Shown: positions 6,471 to 14,565, numbered from the stretch's first letter. The stretch is 18,676 bases of DNA from CAZSWS01 sp964610765 (GCA_964610765.1 CAZSWS010000062.1:1-18676), one strand, 5' to 3'. The notes: a model not told the origin generated them from the letters alone. A program made the numbers and translations.

Positions 6471-7403
6471 TCAGCTTAAAAGAGAAATAAAAGCATTCAC
6501 CTTATACATTAGTAATTCCTTTTCAATAAGGCTGTTAAGTAAGTTTGTAGGAAGAGCACCAAAACCAAATTTCAACCCTAACAATGCACCCGAAACAGCA
6601 CCATTTGTATCAGCATCACCGCCTTGTTCTACAATAGCTCTTAAACCAGAATAATAATCAGTTGCATGATTATTAGACCACAATGCGGCACACATTGTTT
6701 TTAACGTATACCCCATTTTATCTCTTTCACCTAACTGAAGCAAGTCCAAATTCTCTTGATATGCCAATTCTATATACTCGGAAATTCTTGAGTCATACTC
6801 TTCAGAAATAGCTAAAAGATTTGACTTAAAAACAGCCTGATTTGTCAAATACCTATGTATAACATAGGTTATAAGAACACATGAACCTACACAGCGAGAA
6901 TCAAAATGTGTGAGTTTACAAACATACTCTGTATTAAGTTTTACTTGCTCCCAGTTAGAGAAGTTCCAACAGCCTAAAACAGCAGTACGCATAATACCAC
7001 CATTACCTGCGACTTGTTTTCTTGAAATATTCCAAAAGAGTTCTGAGACTTTAAAAGGATTTTTAACATAATCTCCGATAGATAAAACATTCAAAGTATG
7101 TCGACCAATACCCATGCCATTAGTTTGCTTCCAATCAACAAATCGTTTAGCAATATCTTCTAAATCTATTGCGTTATTTGCAGAAATACTATCTAATATA
7201 CAAAGCATTAGATCAGTATCGTCTGTCCAGTCTCCCTTCTTCCATCTACTGCGATGTCCATCTTCTATAATATCCTCAAAAGAGCTAATCCCACTTGGAT
7301 AATAGAAATTAACTTCGTCCTTAGTCATAAACTCTGACGCAAGCCCTAAAGCATCCCCTATTGCTTGACCAAAAACAAGTCCTTTAATCTTACTATCACA
7401 CAT
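6471..7403 (-). CDS. ADP-ribosylglycohydrolase (DraG-like family)
   Basis: A 310-residue cytosolic protein of the ADP-ribosylglycohydrolase family, which removes ADP-ribose from proteins or small molecules using two Mg2+/Mn2+ ions. Conserved elements: GQAIGDALGLASE (12-24), the metal-binding WTDDT (59-63) with D64, RTAVLG after NGGIM in the middle, and QGGDADTNGAVSGALLG with D263, D265 and T266 near the C-terminus. All metal ligands expected for the family appear present, so it is probably active. The start is an ATG with a 330-bp divergent gap to the nuclease-like gene at 7734. The physical link with a PD-(D/E)XK protein suggests a role in defence or in reversing a toxin's ADP-ribosylation, but no ADP-ribosyltransferase gene is in the window. 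Confidence 0.85.
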   Translation of the reverse strand: MCDSKIKGLVFGQAIGDALGLASEFMTKDEVNFYYPSGISSFEDIIEDGHRSRWKKGDWTDDTDLMLCILDSISANNAIDLEDIAKRFVDWKQTNGMGIGRHTLNVLSIGDYVKNPFKVSELFWNISRKQVAGNGGIMRTAVLGCWNFSNWEQVKLNTEYVCKLTHFDSRCVGSCVLITYVIHRYLTNQAVFKSNLLAISEEYDSRISEYIELAYQENLDLLQLGERDKMGYTLKTMCAALWSNNHATDYYSGLRAIVEQGGDADTNGAVSGALLGLKFGFGALPTNLLNSLIEKELLMYKVNAFISLLS

Positions 7404-7733
7404 TATCTACATTATGTTTTGAATTTGAATCCATTGTTTAATAATAATCCTCTTAATATTTTTATTATATTCGTTCTTTAATTCTAAAACAAAGAAACTA
7501 TGAATTTTATATTTAATTGGGGTTTTATATAAAATCAAACCAAATTGTCTTTTTCTGCTATGTAGAATATCCTTACAGAACTTTAGGTTTTAAAGGTCAA
7601 AAACACTGAGGAGAACCCAAAGGTTATAAGAATGTAGCTTGCCCCTAATCATCAGTTTTATATTACTCTTTAATAGTCTTCAATTTAATAAGACAATAGT
7701 ACTATGTTAGTATTATATCTTCAAAAATAAAGT
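7404..7733. other. Divergent intergenic region
   Basis: Separates the divergent ADP-ribosylglycohydrolase and nuclease genes and must hold both promoters. It is very AT-rich. I find no full TTTG-N19-TAnnTTTG match on either strand; TATCTTCA at 7716-7723 is a partial -7 match for the plus-strand gene. No gene, RNA or repeat was recognised here. Confidence 0.4.
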
Positions 7734-8990
7734 ATGGAAGTTGAAAAAATTAAATATGCGTTTAAGTTTAGTGATGCTATTGTTCTTGAAAACAGACTCA
7801 ACTTTAAAGAACTAATGAGTCTTCTATCAAGTTTTACTAAAGTTTATGAGCTGGAAAAATCACGCCTACCCTACCATATCAATTTGATTGACGAATTACA
7901 TGCTGACGAGAATGCACATAGTCGCATATTAGCTAAACTATTACGCTATAAAGAAAATGACACATACCCTTTTCTTGAAAGATTCTTAATAGATTTGTGT
8001 GATTTTGACCTAAAAATAGTGAAACCAAAAATTGAGAAGGTAGATTCATGTGGACGAATTGATATTCCTATATTCGACAAGAAATATGTGGTAGTCATAG
8101 AAAATAAAGTAACAGATAAAGCTATAGACCAAAACACAGATAGAGGTGGACAATTAGCAAGATACATAGAAACCATACATGAAAACTATAGTAGACCCCT
8201 GAAAGAGATTTTTGTAGTTTATACCCCAAGAACTTCAAGAGAGCCCCAAAGTCAATGCTGGGTAGGCAAGAATGGGCATTCATATAAAGATGAATTTTCA
8301 TCAAGATATTGTTCTTTATCATACAGAGAAAAGATTTATCCTTGGTTGAAAAATGAAATATTACCAAGTATCTCCAATAAAGACTTATATTTACGAAGTG
8401 CTATAGAGCAATATATTGACTATTTGGAGGGCGTTTTTAGTTTAAGAAAAATAAACAAAGAGATGAATATGAATTTACAAGAATTTATAAAAAAAGAGAT
8501 AGGCTTGTTCGATAAACAACCTGAAGAAGCCATTAAAATTTTATCTGACAAGAAAGTAGAATTAGAGAATGCTATAACCCAAATTGATTTACTAAGAACT
8601 GAATATAACAAGCAAATTATGATAGAGCAATTCACCAAGTGGAAGTTTATGCTTAAAAATGAACAGACTGGTTTGGTAATTGTTGAAGACAATTTTGAAC
8701 GAGATAATAACTGCATTAATCTTGGCGTAGAATTTTCGATAGAGAAGATGAAATTTGTTGCTATGATTGAAGTGAATGACGTTAATAAGCCTACCATCTA
8801 TCTGGGTATTAGTCGGCATTTTGTTACTAACTCTAAGCACTCAATTCCTCCAATGTTAGCCAACGTTATTGAAAACCAGAAATTAGATAAATCTGATAAC
8901 TTGTGGTATGGCTGGAAATACACTTCAGTAAAAAATGGTTACGAGCGACTCCAAAGCCTTATCAATGAAATACTCACCTTAAAGAGATAA
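7734..8990 (+). CDS. PD-(D/E)XK nuclease superfamily protein (PDDEXK_4-like)
   Basis: A 418-residue protein whose N-terminal 150 residues carry a PD-(D/E)XK nuclease core. Visible elements: helix ENAHSRILAKLL with E59 and H62, GRIDIPIF with D110, VVVIENKV with E123 and K125, and the helix GGQLARYIETI with Q140. These fit the acidic and lysine residues of the fold, including a complete D...E-x-K triad. Residues from about 235 onward are helical and probably coiled coil (EEAIKILSDKKVELENAITQ), followed by a mixed domain with no motif known to me. Proteins of this kind occur often in bacterial defence islands, but no specific activity is shown here. It is divergent from the ADP-ribosylglycohydrolase, and both sit between the two direct repeats. 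Confidence 0.8.
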   Translation: MEVEKIKYAFKFSDAIVLENRLNFKELMSLLSSFTKVYELEKSRLPYHINLIDELHADENAHSRILAKLLRYKENDTYPFLERFLIDLCDFDLKIVKPKIEKVDSCGRIDIPIFDKKYVVVIENKVTDKAIDQNTDRGGQLARYIETIHENYSRPLKEIFVVYTPRTSREPQSQCWVGKNGHSYKDEFSSRYCSLSYREKIYPWLKNEILPSISNKDLYLRSAIEQYIDYLEGVFSLRKINKEMNMNLQEFIKKEIGLFDKQPEEAIKILSDKKVELENAITQIDLLRTEYNKQIMIEQFTKWKFMLKNEQTGLVIVEDNFERDNNCINLGVEFSIEKMKFVAMIEVNDVNKPTIYLGISRHFVTNSKHSIPPMLANVIENQKLDKSDNLWYGWKYTSVKNGYERLQSLINEILTLKR

Positions 8991-9221
8991 AAGGTAAAGC
9001 ATTAGTGAAGCTCGTCTCTTATCTTTCTTCTTAACGTTTTACCTTTACGGCTAAAACAATAAACCGATGAATATAAATCCATCAGTTCTTGTTAGTATTT
9101 ATTATAAATCCTGTCAATCTATTATAAGACACTCTAATAAATTAAGAGTAATAAGGCATTTTTACTTGTAAACCCACTCGTCTTCATTATTATAGCAGGA
9201 ATCACTGGCATAGTATCGCCG
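8991..9221. other. Gene-free stretch left of the right repeat copy
   Basis: No supported gene. On the minus strand, after the leader ATG at 9234, codons read MRYI and then diverge from Fic. A short open stretch in another frame (containing MPVIPAIIMKTSGFTSK) runs to about 9146 but matches nothing I know. CGTCTC occurs at 9013-9018. Confidence 0.35.
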
Positions 9222-9233
9222 GAATATACCTCA

Positions 9234-9287
9234 TGAGCCAATCATTTACGCTATTCGGCTCAAATATACGCAAAATACTGAGTGCAA
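9234..9287 (-). promoter_or_regulatory. Residual Fic-type promoter in the right repeat copy
   Basis: The -7 element TATATTTG (9268-9261) and half-sites TGAGCC (9234-9239) and GGCTCA (9257-9262) are intact. The -33 region is altered by the 38-bp loss, although TTTA-like sequence is brought to nearly the same spacing. It reads into no recognisable gene, so it is either a relic or drives a short transcript leftward. Confidence 0.4.
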
Positions 9288-9292
9288 CTAAA

Positions 9293-9336
9293 AAAAGACC
9301 TACCAATCAACTACAATGCTGATTAATAGGTCTTTT
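9293..9336. terminator. Probable bidirectional terminator, right copy
   Basis: AAAAGACCTA (9293-9302) pairs perfectly with TAGGTCTTTT (9327-9336), and AATCA (9305-9309) pairs with TGATT (9320-9324) inside. A-rich sequence lies before and AGGTTTTTATT after. It lies about 300 bp downstream of the nuclease-like gene. Relative to the left copy several stem bases differ, and here the main stem is perfect. Confidence 0.6.
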
Positions 9337-9484
9337 AGGTTTTTATTAGATTTCCTAATATCTAAAAAGTGGAGCTGGAGAGTCTATATATACACATGAT
9401 TATATGTGAGTTAAAAACTAAATGTAACGCAATATGTAACAGATCTAAGGACTTAGTTGAAATATTTAAAATTCAAATTATTTA

Positions 9485-9508
9485 ACACTATAAGGGTGTC
9501 GAACCCTC
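9485..9508 (-). other. tRNA 3'-end-like sequence (T arm plus acceptor strand), possible attachment site
   Basis: On the minus strand GAGGG-TTCGACA-CCCTT (9508-9492) forms a 5-bp stem and 7-nt loop with the T-arm invariants G53, T54, T55, C56, A58 and C61. It is followed by 7 nt, ATAGTGT (9491-9485), of acceptor length. I do not see a tRNA body to the right, so it is a 3' fragment at best. Integrases often leave such fragments at one end of an element. The orientation would put the chromosome to the left and the element to the right. A simple AGGGT/ACCCT hairpin is the alternative. Confidence 0.3.
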
Positions 9509-9594
9509 GTTCCTTAATCTATTCTATTAATTCTTGAATATATAAAAGCTATCCCCAACATAATTGAGTTAAACAAATCACACAAAAAATGTAG

Positions 9595-9636
9595 ACGATA
9601 GTCCGTTGTACGATACGCATCATTCTATTATTATTG
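9595..9636 (+). promoter_or_regulatory. Promoter/operator candidate of the C-type regulator and endonuclease
   Basis: TTG (9606-9608), 20 nt, TATTATTG (9629-9636) is a fair Bacteroidetes promoter. The start would fall at about 9641, the A of the regulator's ATG, implying a leaderless transcript, as reported for several C-protein genes. ACGATA occurs at 9595-9600 and 9610-9615, a 15-bp-spaced direct repeat over the -33 element that could be the C-box. Confidence 0.35.
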
Positions 9637-9640
9637 CTTA

Positions 9641-9847
9641 ATGAATATACAACAAAAATTTGGCAAAAGAGTAAGAGAGCTAAGAGTGGAAGCAAATATC
9701 TCTCAGGAAGATTTGGCATTCAAAGCCAACCTAGACAGGACATATATTTCTAGCATTGAAAGGGGACTTAGAAATGTTTCTATCACAGTAATAGAACAAC
9801 TAGCAATAGCACTAGATATTCCCATAACTGACTTGGTCAATTTTTAA
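9641..9847 (+). CDS. C-protein-like XRE regulator of the restriction gene
   Basis: A 68-residue protein that is almost entirely one XRE-type helix-turn-helix domain: FGKRVRELRVEANISQEDLAFKA, then LDRTYISSIERGLRNVS and a C-terminal helix to DIPITDLVNF. Its size, the RTYISSIERG recognition helix and its place 10 bp upstream of an endonuclease gene match controller (C) proteins of Type II systems. Such proteins dimerise on C-boxes, activate their own operon at low level and repress at high level, delaying endonuclease production after the system enters a new cell. It is co-directional with the endonuclease and opposed to the methyltransferase operon. A direct repeat upstream may be its operator. 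Confidence 0.82.
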   Translation: MNIQQKFGKRVRELRVEANISQEDLAFKANLDRTYISSIERGLRNVSITVIEQLAIALDIPITDLVNF

Positions 9848-9856
9848 TAAATAATC

Positions 9857-11461
9857 ATGAGAAAAGAAATTCCAATTACAAATTATAAACCTGAAGTTTT
9901 AAAACAAATTAGGACAGACTTTAAGATTACAGATAAAATGCTGGAAGATATAGATGATGTTGACGTCAACTTTATTAAAGAAATAGAGCAAGCCAAAACA
10001 CCTCTAGCAGTAGATATATTTTATCTAGCCTTTCTCTATGAAACCTATAAGGAAATAATTAGTGAAGATGATGCGACGAAACTACCAAGATTTACTGCTG
10101 ATATATTATTTCCACATCCTGAGGGCTTACAATATCAAGAAGATATTGTAAAAAGCCCTAATTTTAAGGGAATGCCAATAACTAGGAATGGAGAAGGAAA
10201 AATTAGTTGGGTAACAACAAAAGATACAGATTTAGGAAAAAAACGAATTGCTTTTTGGGAAAAGAAAAGAGTTTCCTTGGGAATAAAAGCAAACCATGTA
10301 ATGGATTCTGGAATACGCCAAAAGGTTGCTTTTAAAAATCATCCAACTAAAAAACACACCTGTTTATTCACAGGAAAAGAACTAAGCATTGAATATAGAT
10401 ATCCAGCACCTAGTAGAGTAGATATGTTAAACAGTCAATATAGCGAAGAACTAAAGTATTACGATAAAGACATTCTTGAAGTTGCAACGTATTTATATGA
10501 AATAGACAACTGCCAAGACTTTTGTGAGGTAATGGGAATCAAGAAGCAACCTGAAAGTTTGGATGAATTGTTGCAGATATTACAAAATGGGTATATTGAG
10601 ATAGAGAAAAGTCCATATGTTTCTCCTGGAGTAATGAGCAATTCTCCCGACCGTTTAGATGGGTATCATTCTTATAATGCAGACATTAGAGATATTATTG
10701 ACACAGGAAGGAATAAAGATAATCTCAAACGATATACACAAGACCGAAGAGTCTACGAAATGTGGTCTGGAGGTGATTGGAAGCAAGCTGATAGACTCTA
10801 TGCCACATTTACAAAGCATGGTGTAAGCCCCGATCATATCGGGCCAATGTCACTAGGGTTTGCACATAGAGCAAAATTTAGACCTATGACTCAGTCTGAA
10901 AATTCATCTAAAGGGAATAGAATGTCTTTGAAAGATGTTCAAGTACTTATTGCAGATGAAAAAGCTGGTGAGGAAGTTATCACATGGCATTCTAAGTATA
11001 TTTGGGACAAATTGAAAAACGAAGTAAAAAGTGATACTGATGCTAAGGCACTAAGTACGTTGATGCGAACCAATCTACATCATGTATTAATTATACTATC
11101 AATGATTTACGAAGAAGGGCATAAAGATTTTCTAATGCAATTCCTCAATCCTGAATATTCATACTACGACTATGAATTTATTGGTTTTAATTCGGAAGAA
11201 GGCACTTATAAGGATGTAAAACAAATGGAACGAAGAGGAAAAAATCAGGAGAATAATGCTAAAAGATATGAAAGAAAAGCTTTTGAGTCACTTGTTACCT
11301 ATCAAGATAAGAAAAACAGAAATAACAAGAAATGGGATAGTAAAGAAATCGATAAAGATGTGTCATCAATATTAGAGCTATTAAACAACAAAAAAGATGC
11401 AGAAGCTAAAAAGCAACTACATCTTACACTTGAAAACTTAAGTAAGTTTGTTGAATTGTAA
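9857..11461 (+). CDS. Type IIS-like restriction endonuclease, Alw26I/Eco31I/Esp3I family (HNH)
   Basis: A 534-residue protein. Its central region carries the HNH nuclease site of this family: GVSPDHIGPMSLGFAH with D326 and H327, then ENSSKGNRM with N349 and N354. From memory, Eco31I needs an Asp and an Asn 23 residues apart in its HNH motif; D326 and N349 have the same spacing. Family members cut outside an asymmetric GTCTC-type site. The N-terminal 300 residues probably contain the recognition part and the C-terminal end is helical and basic. The neighbouring one m5C plus one m6A methyltransferases are the partner set known for Alw26I, Eco31I and Esp3I. Exact specificity cannot be read from sequence. 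All key residues are intact, so activity is likely. Confidence 0.85.
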   Translation: MRKEIPITNYKPEVLKQIRTDFKITDKMLEDIDDVDVNFIKEIEQAKTPLAVDIFYLAFLYETYKEIISEDDATKLPRFTADILFPHPEGLQYQEDIVKSPNFKGMPITRNGEGKISWVTTKDTDLGKKRIAFWEKKRVSLGIKANHVMDSGIRQKVAFKNHPTKKHTCLFTGKELSIEYRYPAPSRVDMLNSQYSEELKYYDKDILEVATYLYEIDNCQDFCEVMGIKKQPESLDELLQILQNGYIEIEKSPYVSPGVMSNSPDRLDGYHSYNADIRDIIDTGRNKDNLKRYTQDRRVYEMWSGGDWKQADRLYATFTKHGVSPDHIGPMSLGFAHRAKFRPMTQSENSSKGNRMSLKDVQVLIADEKAGEEVITWHSKYIWDKLKNEVKSDTDAKALSTLMRTNLHHVLIILSMIYEEGHKDFLMQFLNPEYSYYDYEFIGFNSEEGTYKDVKQMERRGKNQENNAKRYERKAFESLVTYQDKKNRNNKKWDSKEIDKDVSSILELLNNKKDAEAKKQLHLTLENLSKFVEL

Positions 11462-11466
11462 AATTT

Positions 11467-12615
11467 CTATTTCACCATTGTGTAGAAAGTTTTGAAATTA
11501 ATCTCTCCCATCATGAGAGCTTCATAGGGAGAGGTTGACGTATATTTACATTCTACCTTAAATTCGCCAGACTCTGTAGATAATGGAGGGAGTCCCCATA
11601 TTGCATCTTGAACTGTTGTGAAAAGAGGCTTAATTTCCGCATTAAATAGAGGAGTAGGAAACTTGATGTCCACCTTTTTACGTGTGCCTACTATAAATAC
11701 TCTTCGTCTTTTTTGAGGTACGCCAAAGTCCTCTGCATTTAATTTCAATGGTTTGTTAACATAATATCCTAGCTGTTCAAAAGACTCTTTTATTTCTTTT
11801 ATAGCTTCTCCATTTCTCATAGTCAATATTCCTAATACGTTCTCCATCACAAACGCTTCAGGTTTTATTTTATCAACTAACTCAACAAAATCTTTAAATA
11901 ATTGATTTCTCGAATCTTCAGGGTTTCTCCATCCTGCATGAGAGAAACCTTGACATGGAGGTCCCCCCACTACGACTCCCACCTGTTTTACTTGTTGAGA
12001 AACAGATATAATTTCTTGTTTTATAGAATCTTCGGTAACATTACCTAATATCAAGTTCTTCTTATCAGTAAAAGACTGATGATTATTAATATACGTTTCA
12101 AAAATACTTTTATCTATCTCATTAGCCCCTAACAATTCAAAGTCCTCCATCAAGAAGCCTTCTGACATTCCTCCAGCGCCAGCAAACAAATCTATAAAAG
12201 AAAAATTGCTCAAATACGGTTTTATAGACTCAGCGACTGCTCTCGCCAAAAGTGGAGGGACGGCATTCCCTATTTGCTTATACTGAGATGTTTTGCTACC
12301 ATAAAATATATAATTATCTTTAAAGGATTGTAGTCTAGCACCTTCTCTTATCGATATCATCCTCTGTTGCTCAGGATGCAAATTACTACTATTCCCTAGT
12401 CTATTGAAGTAAGTAGTTATTGTAAATGAAGGTTGGTTTCTTTTCAACCTACCATAGTAGGTTGTCCTTCCTCCTGATTTTCTAATTTGTTCCAATCGTT
12501 TAGAAGGAATACTAGGAGGAATATCTTGCCAATTCCCTCCTTCTGGGATATGCTTAGCCATATTCCATTCCAAGTCACTTAGCCTAGGAGAGATATGATT
12601 ATATAAAGATTTCAT
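11467..12615 (-). CDS. DNA cytosine-C5 methyltransferase, circularly permuted
   Basis: A 382-residue m5C methyltransferase with its motifs in permuted order. IX (RE-AR-Q-F, 90-98) and X (GNAVPPLLA, 116-124) come first, followed by I (FIDLFAGAGG, 140-149), IV with the catalytic cysteine (GGPPCQGF, Cys221), VI (ENV, 258-260) and VIII (QKRRR, 301-305). In the usual enzyme IX and X are at the C-terminus. The N-terminal LYNHISPRL and PEGGNWQDIP normally follow the C-terminal TSPYEALM region, so the break falls in the target-recognition part. Nothing is missing, so it should be active. It modifies one strand of the asymmetric site to protect against the adjacent endonuclease. It is last in an operon, 15 bp after the m6A gene, and its stop is 5 bp from the endonuclease stop. 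Confidence 0.92.
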   Translation of the reverse strand: MKSLYNHISPRLSDLEWNMAKHIPEGGNWQDIPPSIPSKRLEQIRKSGGRTTYYGRLKRNQPSFTITTYFNRLGNSSNLHPEQQRMISIREGARLQSFKDNYIFYGSKTSQYKQIGNAVPPLLARAVAESIKPYLSNFSFIDLFAGAGGMSEGFLMEDFELLGANEIDKSIFETYINNHQSFTDKKNLILGNVTEDSIKQEIISVSQQVKQVGVVVGGPPCQGFSHAGWRNPEDSRNQLFKDFVELVDKIKPEAFVMENVLGILTMRNGEAIKEIKESFEQLGYYVNKPLKLNAEDFGVPQKRRRVFIVGTRKKVDIKFPTPLFNAEIKPLFTTVQDAIWGLPPLSTESGEFKVECKYTSTSPYEALMMGEINFKTFYTMVK

Positions 12616-12630
12616 TTTTTCAATACTTGC

Positions 12631-14565
12631 TTATTTTTGTAATATGTAATTAATTTCTTCTTGATTCAATCCATATAGTCGACATATAATGATTTCATTC
12701 TCATCAATGTCTTTATTGAACATATCTACGTGAATACTTTCTAAATCAATTATAGGCAGATCGTCCAACTCATAATTGTTAACATGATTATTGCTACTAG
12801 TCACCTTGAACCGCCAGTTTAGCAACTTACTATTCAATAGATAGAATAGTTTATCCAAATCCTCAGAACTTCTTAAAGATGTTATATAGTTACATGAATT
12901 GCCAATTATATCTTTCTCGTTTGAGTAAACAAATCTTAGTCTTTTTTCGAGATCAATATTGGATATTTGTTGACAAATTAAACGTTTTTTATTAAAATCA
13001 TTACTTTTATAATCATCTGATTTTTTATTTAAAAACACATCAATATCTACACACTCATTGTTTTTATCAACAATACCATTTATGCTGATCATATTTCCTC
13101 TAACCAATCTATAATCGCTTCGTTGATCTTTCATAATACAGTCTTTATAAAGAGATAAATCTAATTCGCCTCTCCTATTCCTCAGAAAAGAAATATTTTT
13201 TAAGCGTTGGTGTTTATTTAGTTTTAGTAGAATGTTCCACCCTATTTTATCAATTAATGGAATTTCAAGATTCTTTCTAAATAAGCTTAGGATTGTAGCA
13301 TAAGAAATAGTAAATAGATCTTCTTTAAATTCAATTTCTACATTATCTGTTATCCCTCCTTTTTCTAGATAAAAAATCACAGTAGATTGAGCTATATTGT
13401 TAAACAAGTCAGCTTTCTCAGGATAATATCTAATAAATTTAAGCTTATTATTAGACAATAAATGTTTTCTCAGTTTACTAGACGACATATCACCAAAGAT
13501 AGATGCTGGGCAAATTATTCCTATTTGCCCCTTGGGTTTGGTAAGATTTAAAATCATTTCTATCGATAGTTTATAATAATTAAGCATCCCTTCAATAGAA
13601 TAATGGTAAAAGTTCGAGTTTTTAAAAAAAGTTATTTCTCGTTTAATCTTATTTTGAAGTATCTTAAAATGATCTACTTTGGATAAATCGTTGTCCTTAT
13701 TAGCTTTTAATAAATAGTATGGGGGATTAGAGAATATTGCATTAAACCCTCCATTACTTATGGCAGTCTGAAAGTCTATCTGTAAATCTATACAATTGTT
13801 AAATTCTGAAAGTAAAGTAGTATTTGGTATCAACCCATTCCTATAAAGAATATTAGTAGTAAGAGCCTCTGCTATTTCTCTATCTATATTATCTAACATC
13901 GAAACAACTTTTAATCTTAAAATAGATAAAGCTACTTCATCAATATCTATTGCAAAAAGATGCTTACATATAATGTCTTTTAGCGACAAATTATATTCTT
14001 TTTGCAATATATGTATAGCCTCAAAATAAAAGCGCCCCGTACCACATGCAAAGTCTAAGCACCTAAGGTCATCAACTCCATCAGTATTTATTGCATTTTT
14101 AACACTTACTGATACTATTTCTCTCGTTATAGAAGAGTGGGTATATACTGCACCATATTCTTTCAAATAATGTTTAGATTTAATCCTTCTTAATTGATTT
14201 TGTTTAATTAAAAATTGAGAATTCAAAAAAACAACATGGAAGTCTTCAAGTAAATGTGGAATATCTATTAATAAAATACCATCAAATCGTTCATCGTCTT
14301 TTTCGAAAGAAAAAAGATTTTCAAACAAATCAATAGAATTCGGATATAAGCCATATAGGTATTTATATATCAATGAACTAACAATAACTTTATGCGCTTT
14401 AAATGCGATATTCTCATCTGATGTTAGGTGTAAATTCTTATTGATGTTTTCTATTTCTTTATCAGAAAAAGGTTCTATTGGATTTATTGTTTTACGTTCA
14501 TTTTGAGCAAAACGAATTATTAATTGCTCTTCAAGTTTGAGGAGTTGATTTAGTAAATGATTCAT
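12631..14565 (-). CDS. N6-adenine DNA methyltransferase, gamma class
   Basis: A 644-residue adenine methyltransferase. In order: motif X-like GAVYTHSSI (138-146), SAM-binding motif I DFACGTGRF (171-179), the acidic loop AIDIDE (205-210) and catalytic NPPY (280-283), the X-I-IV order of gamma-class enzymes such as Eco57I-type. The C-terminal half, about residues 420-640, is the target-recognition part (RLRFVYSNEKD, LFYLLNSKLLNWRF). It would methylate adenine in the GAGAC-type strand while the neighbouring enzyme methylates cytosine in the other, as in Alw26I-like systems. Its ATG overlaps the stop of the upstream regulator by 4 nt (ATGA), so the two are translationally coupled. The coding sequence is markedly AT-rich, suggesting transfer. 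Confidence 0.9.
   Translation of the reverse strand: MNHLLNQLLKLEEQLIIRFAQNERKTINPIEPFSDKEIENINKNLHLTSDENIAFKAHKVIVSSLIYKYLYGLYPNSIDLFENLFSFEKDDERFDGILLIDIPHLLEDFHVVFLNSQFLIKQNQLRRIKSKHYLKEYGAVYTHSSITREIVSVSVKNAINTDGVDDLRCLDFACGTGRFYFEAIHILQKEYNLSLKDIICKHLFAIDIDEVALSILRLKVVSMLDNIDREIAEALTTNILYRNGLIPNTTLLSEFNNCIDLQIDFQTAISNGGFNAIFSNPPYYLLKANKDNDLSKVDHFKILQNKIKREITFFKNSNFYHYSIEGMLNYYKLSIEMILNLTKPKGQIGIICPASIFGDMSSSKLRKHLLSNNKLKFIRYYPEKADLFNNIAQSTVIFYLEKGGITDNVEIEFKEDLFTISYATILSLFRKNLEIPLIDKIGWNILLKLNKHQRLKNISFLRNRRGELDLSLYKDCIMKDQRSDYRLVRGNMISINGIVDKNNECVDIDVFLNKKSDDYKSNDFNKKRLICQQISNIDLEKRLRFVYSNEKDIIGNSCNYITSLRSSEDLDKLFYLLNSKLLNWRFKVTSSNNHVNNYELDDLPIIDLESIHVDMFNKDIDENEIIICRLYGLNQEEINYILQK

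Larger units (their letters stand above)
9222..9376. repeat. Direct repeat, right copy (Fic-type leader plus terminator)
   Basis: Second copy of the segment at 6262-6458, same orientation, about 155 bp. It starts at AATATAC before TCATGAGCC and fades after CTAAAAAG. It lacks the 38 bp between the two CTGAG words, so the perfect palindrome and two of the four half-sites are gone. The leader ATG (minus strand, 9234) and the next codons (GTATATT) are shared, then similarity to Fic stops. Confidence 0.8.

Noticed and set aside
7946..8840. Several minus-strand ORFs of 76-125 codons opposite the nuclease-like gene
   Set aside because: They overlap the complete plus-strand PD-(D/E)XK frame, have no recognisable motif, and overlap one another; they are shadows of the real gene.
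6262..9376. Composite transposon bounded by insertion sequences
   Set aside because: The repeats are too short, contain no transposase, have no terminal inverted repeats, and consist of a promoter and terminator block.
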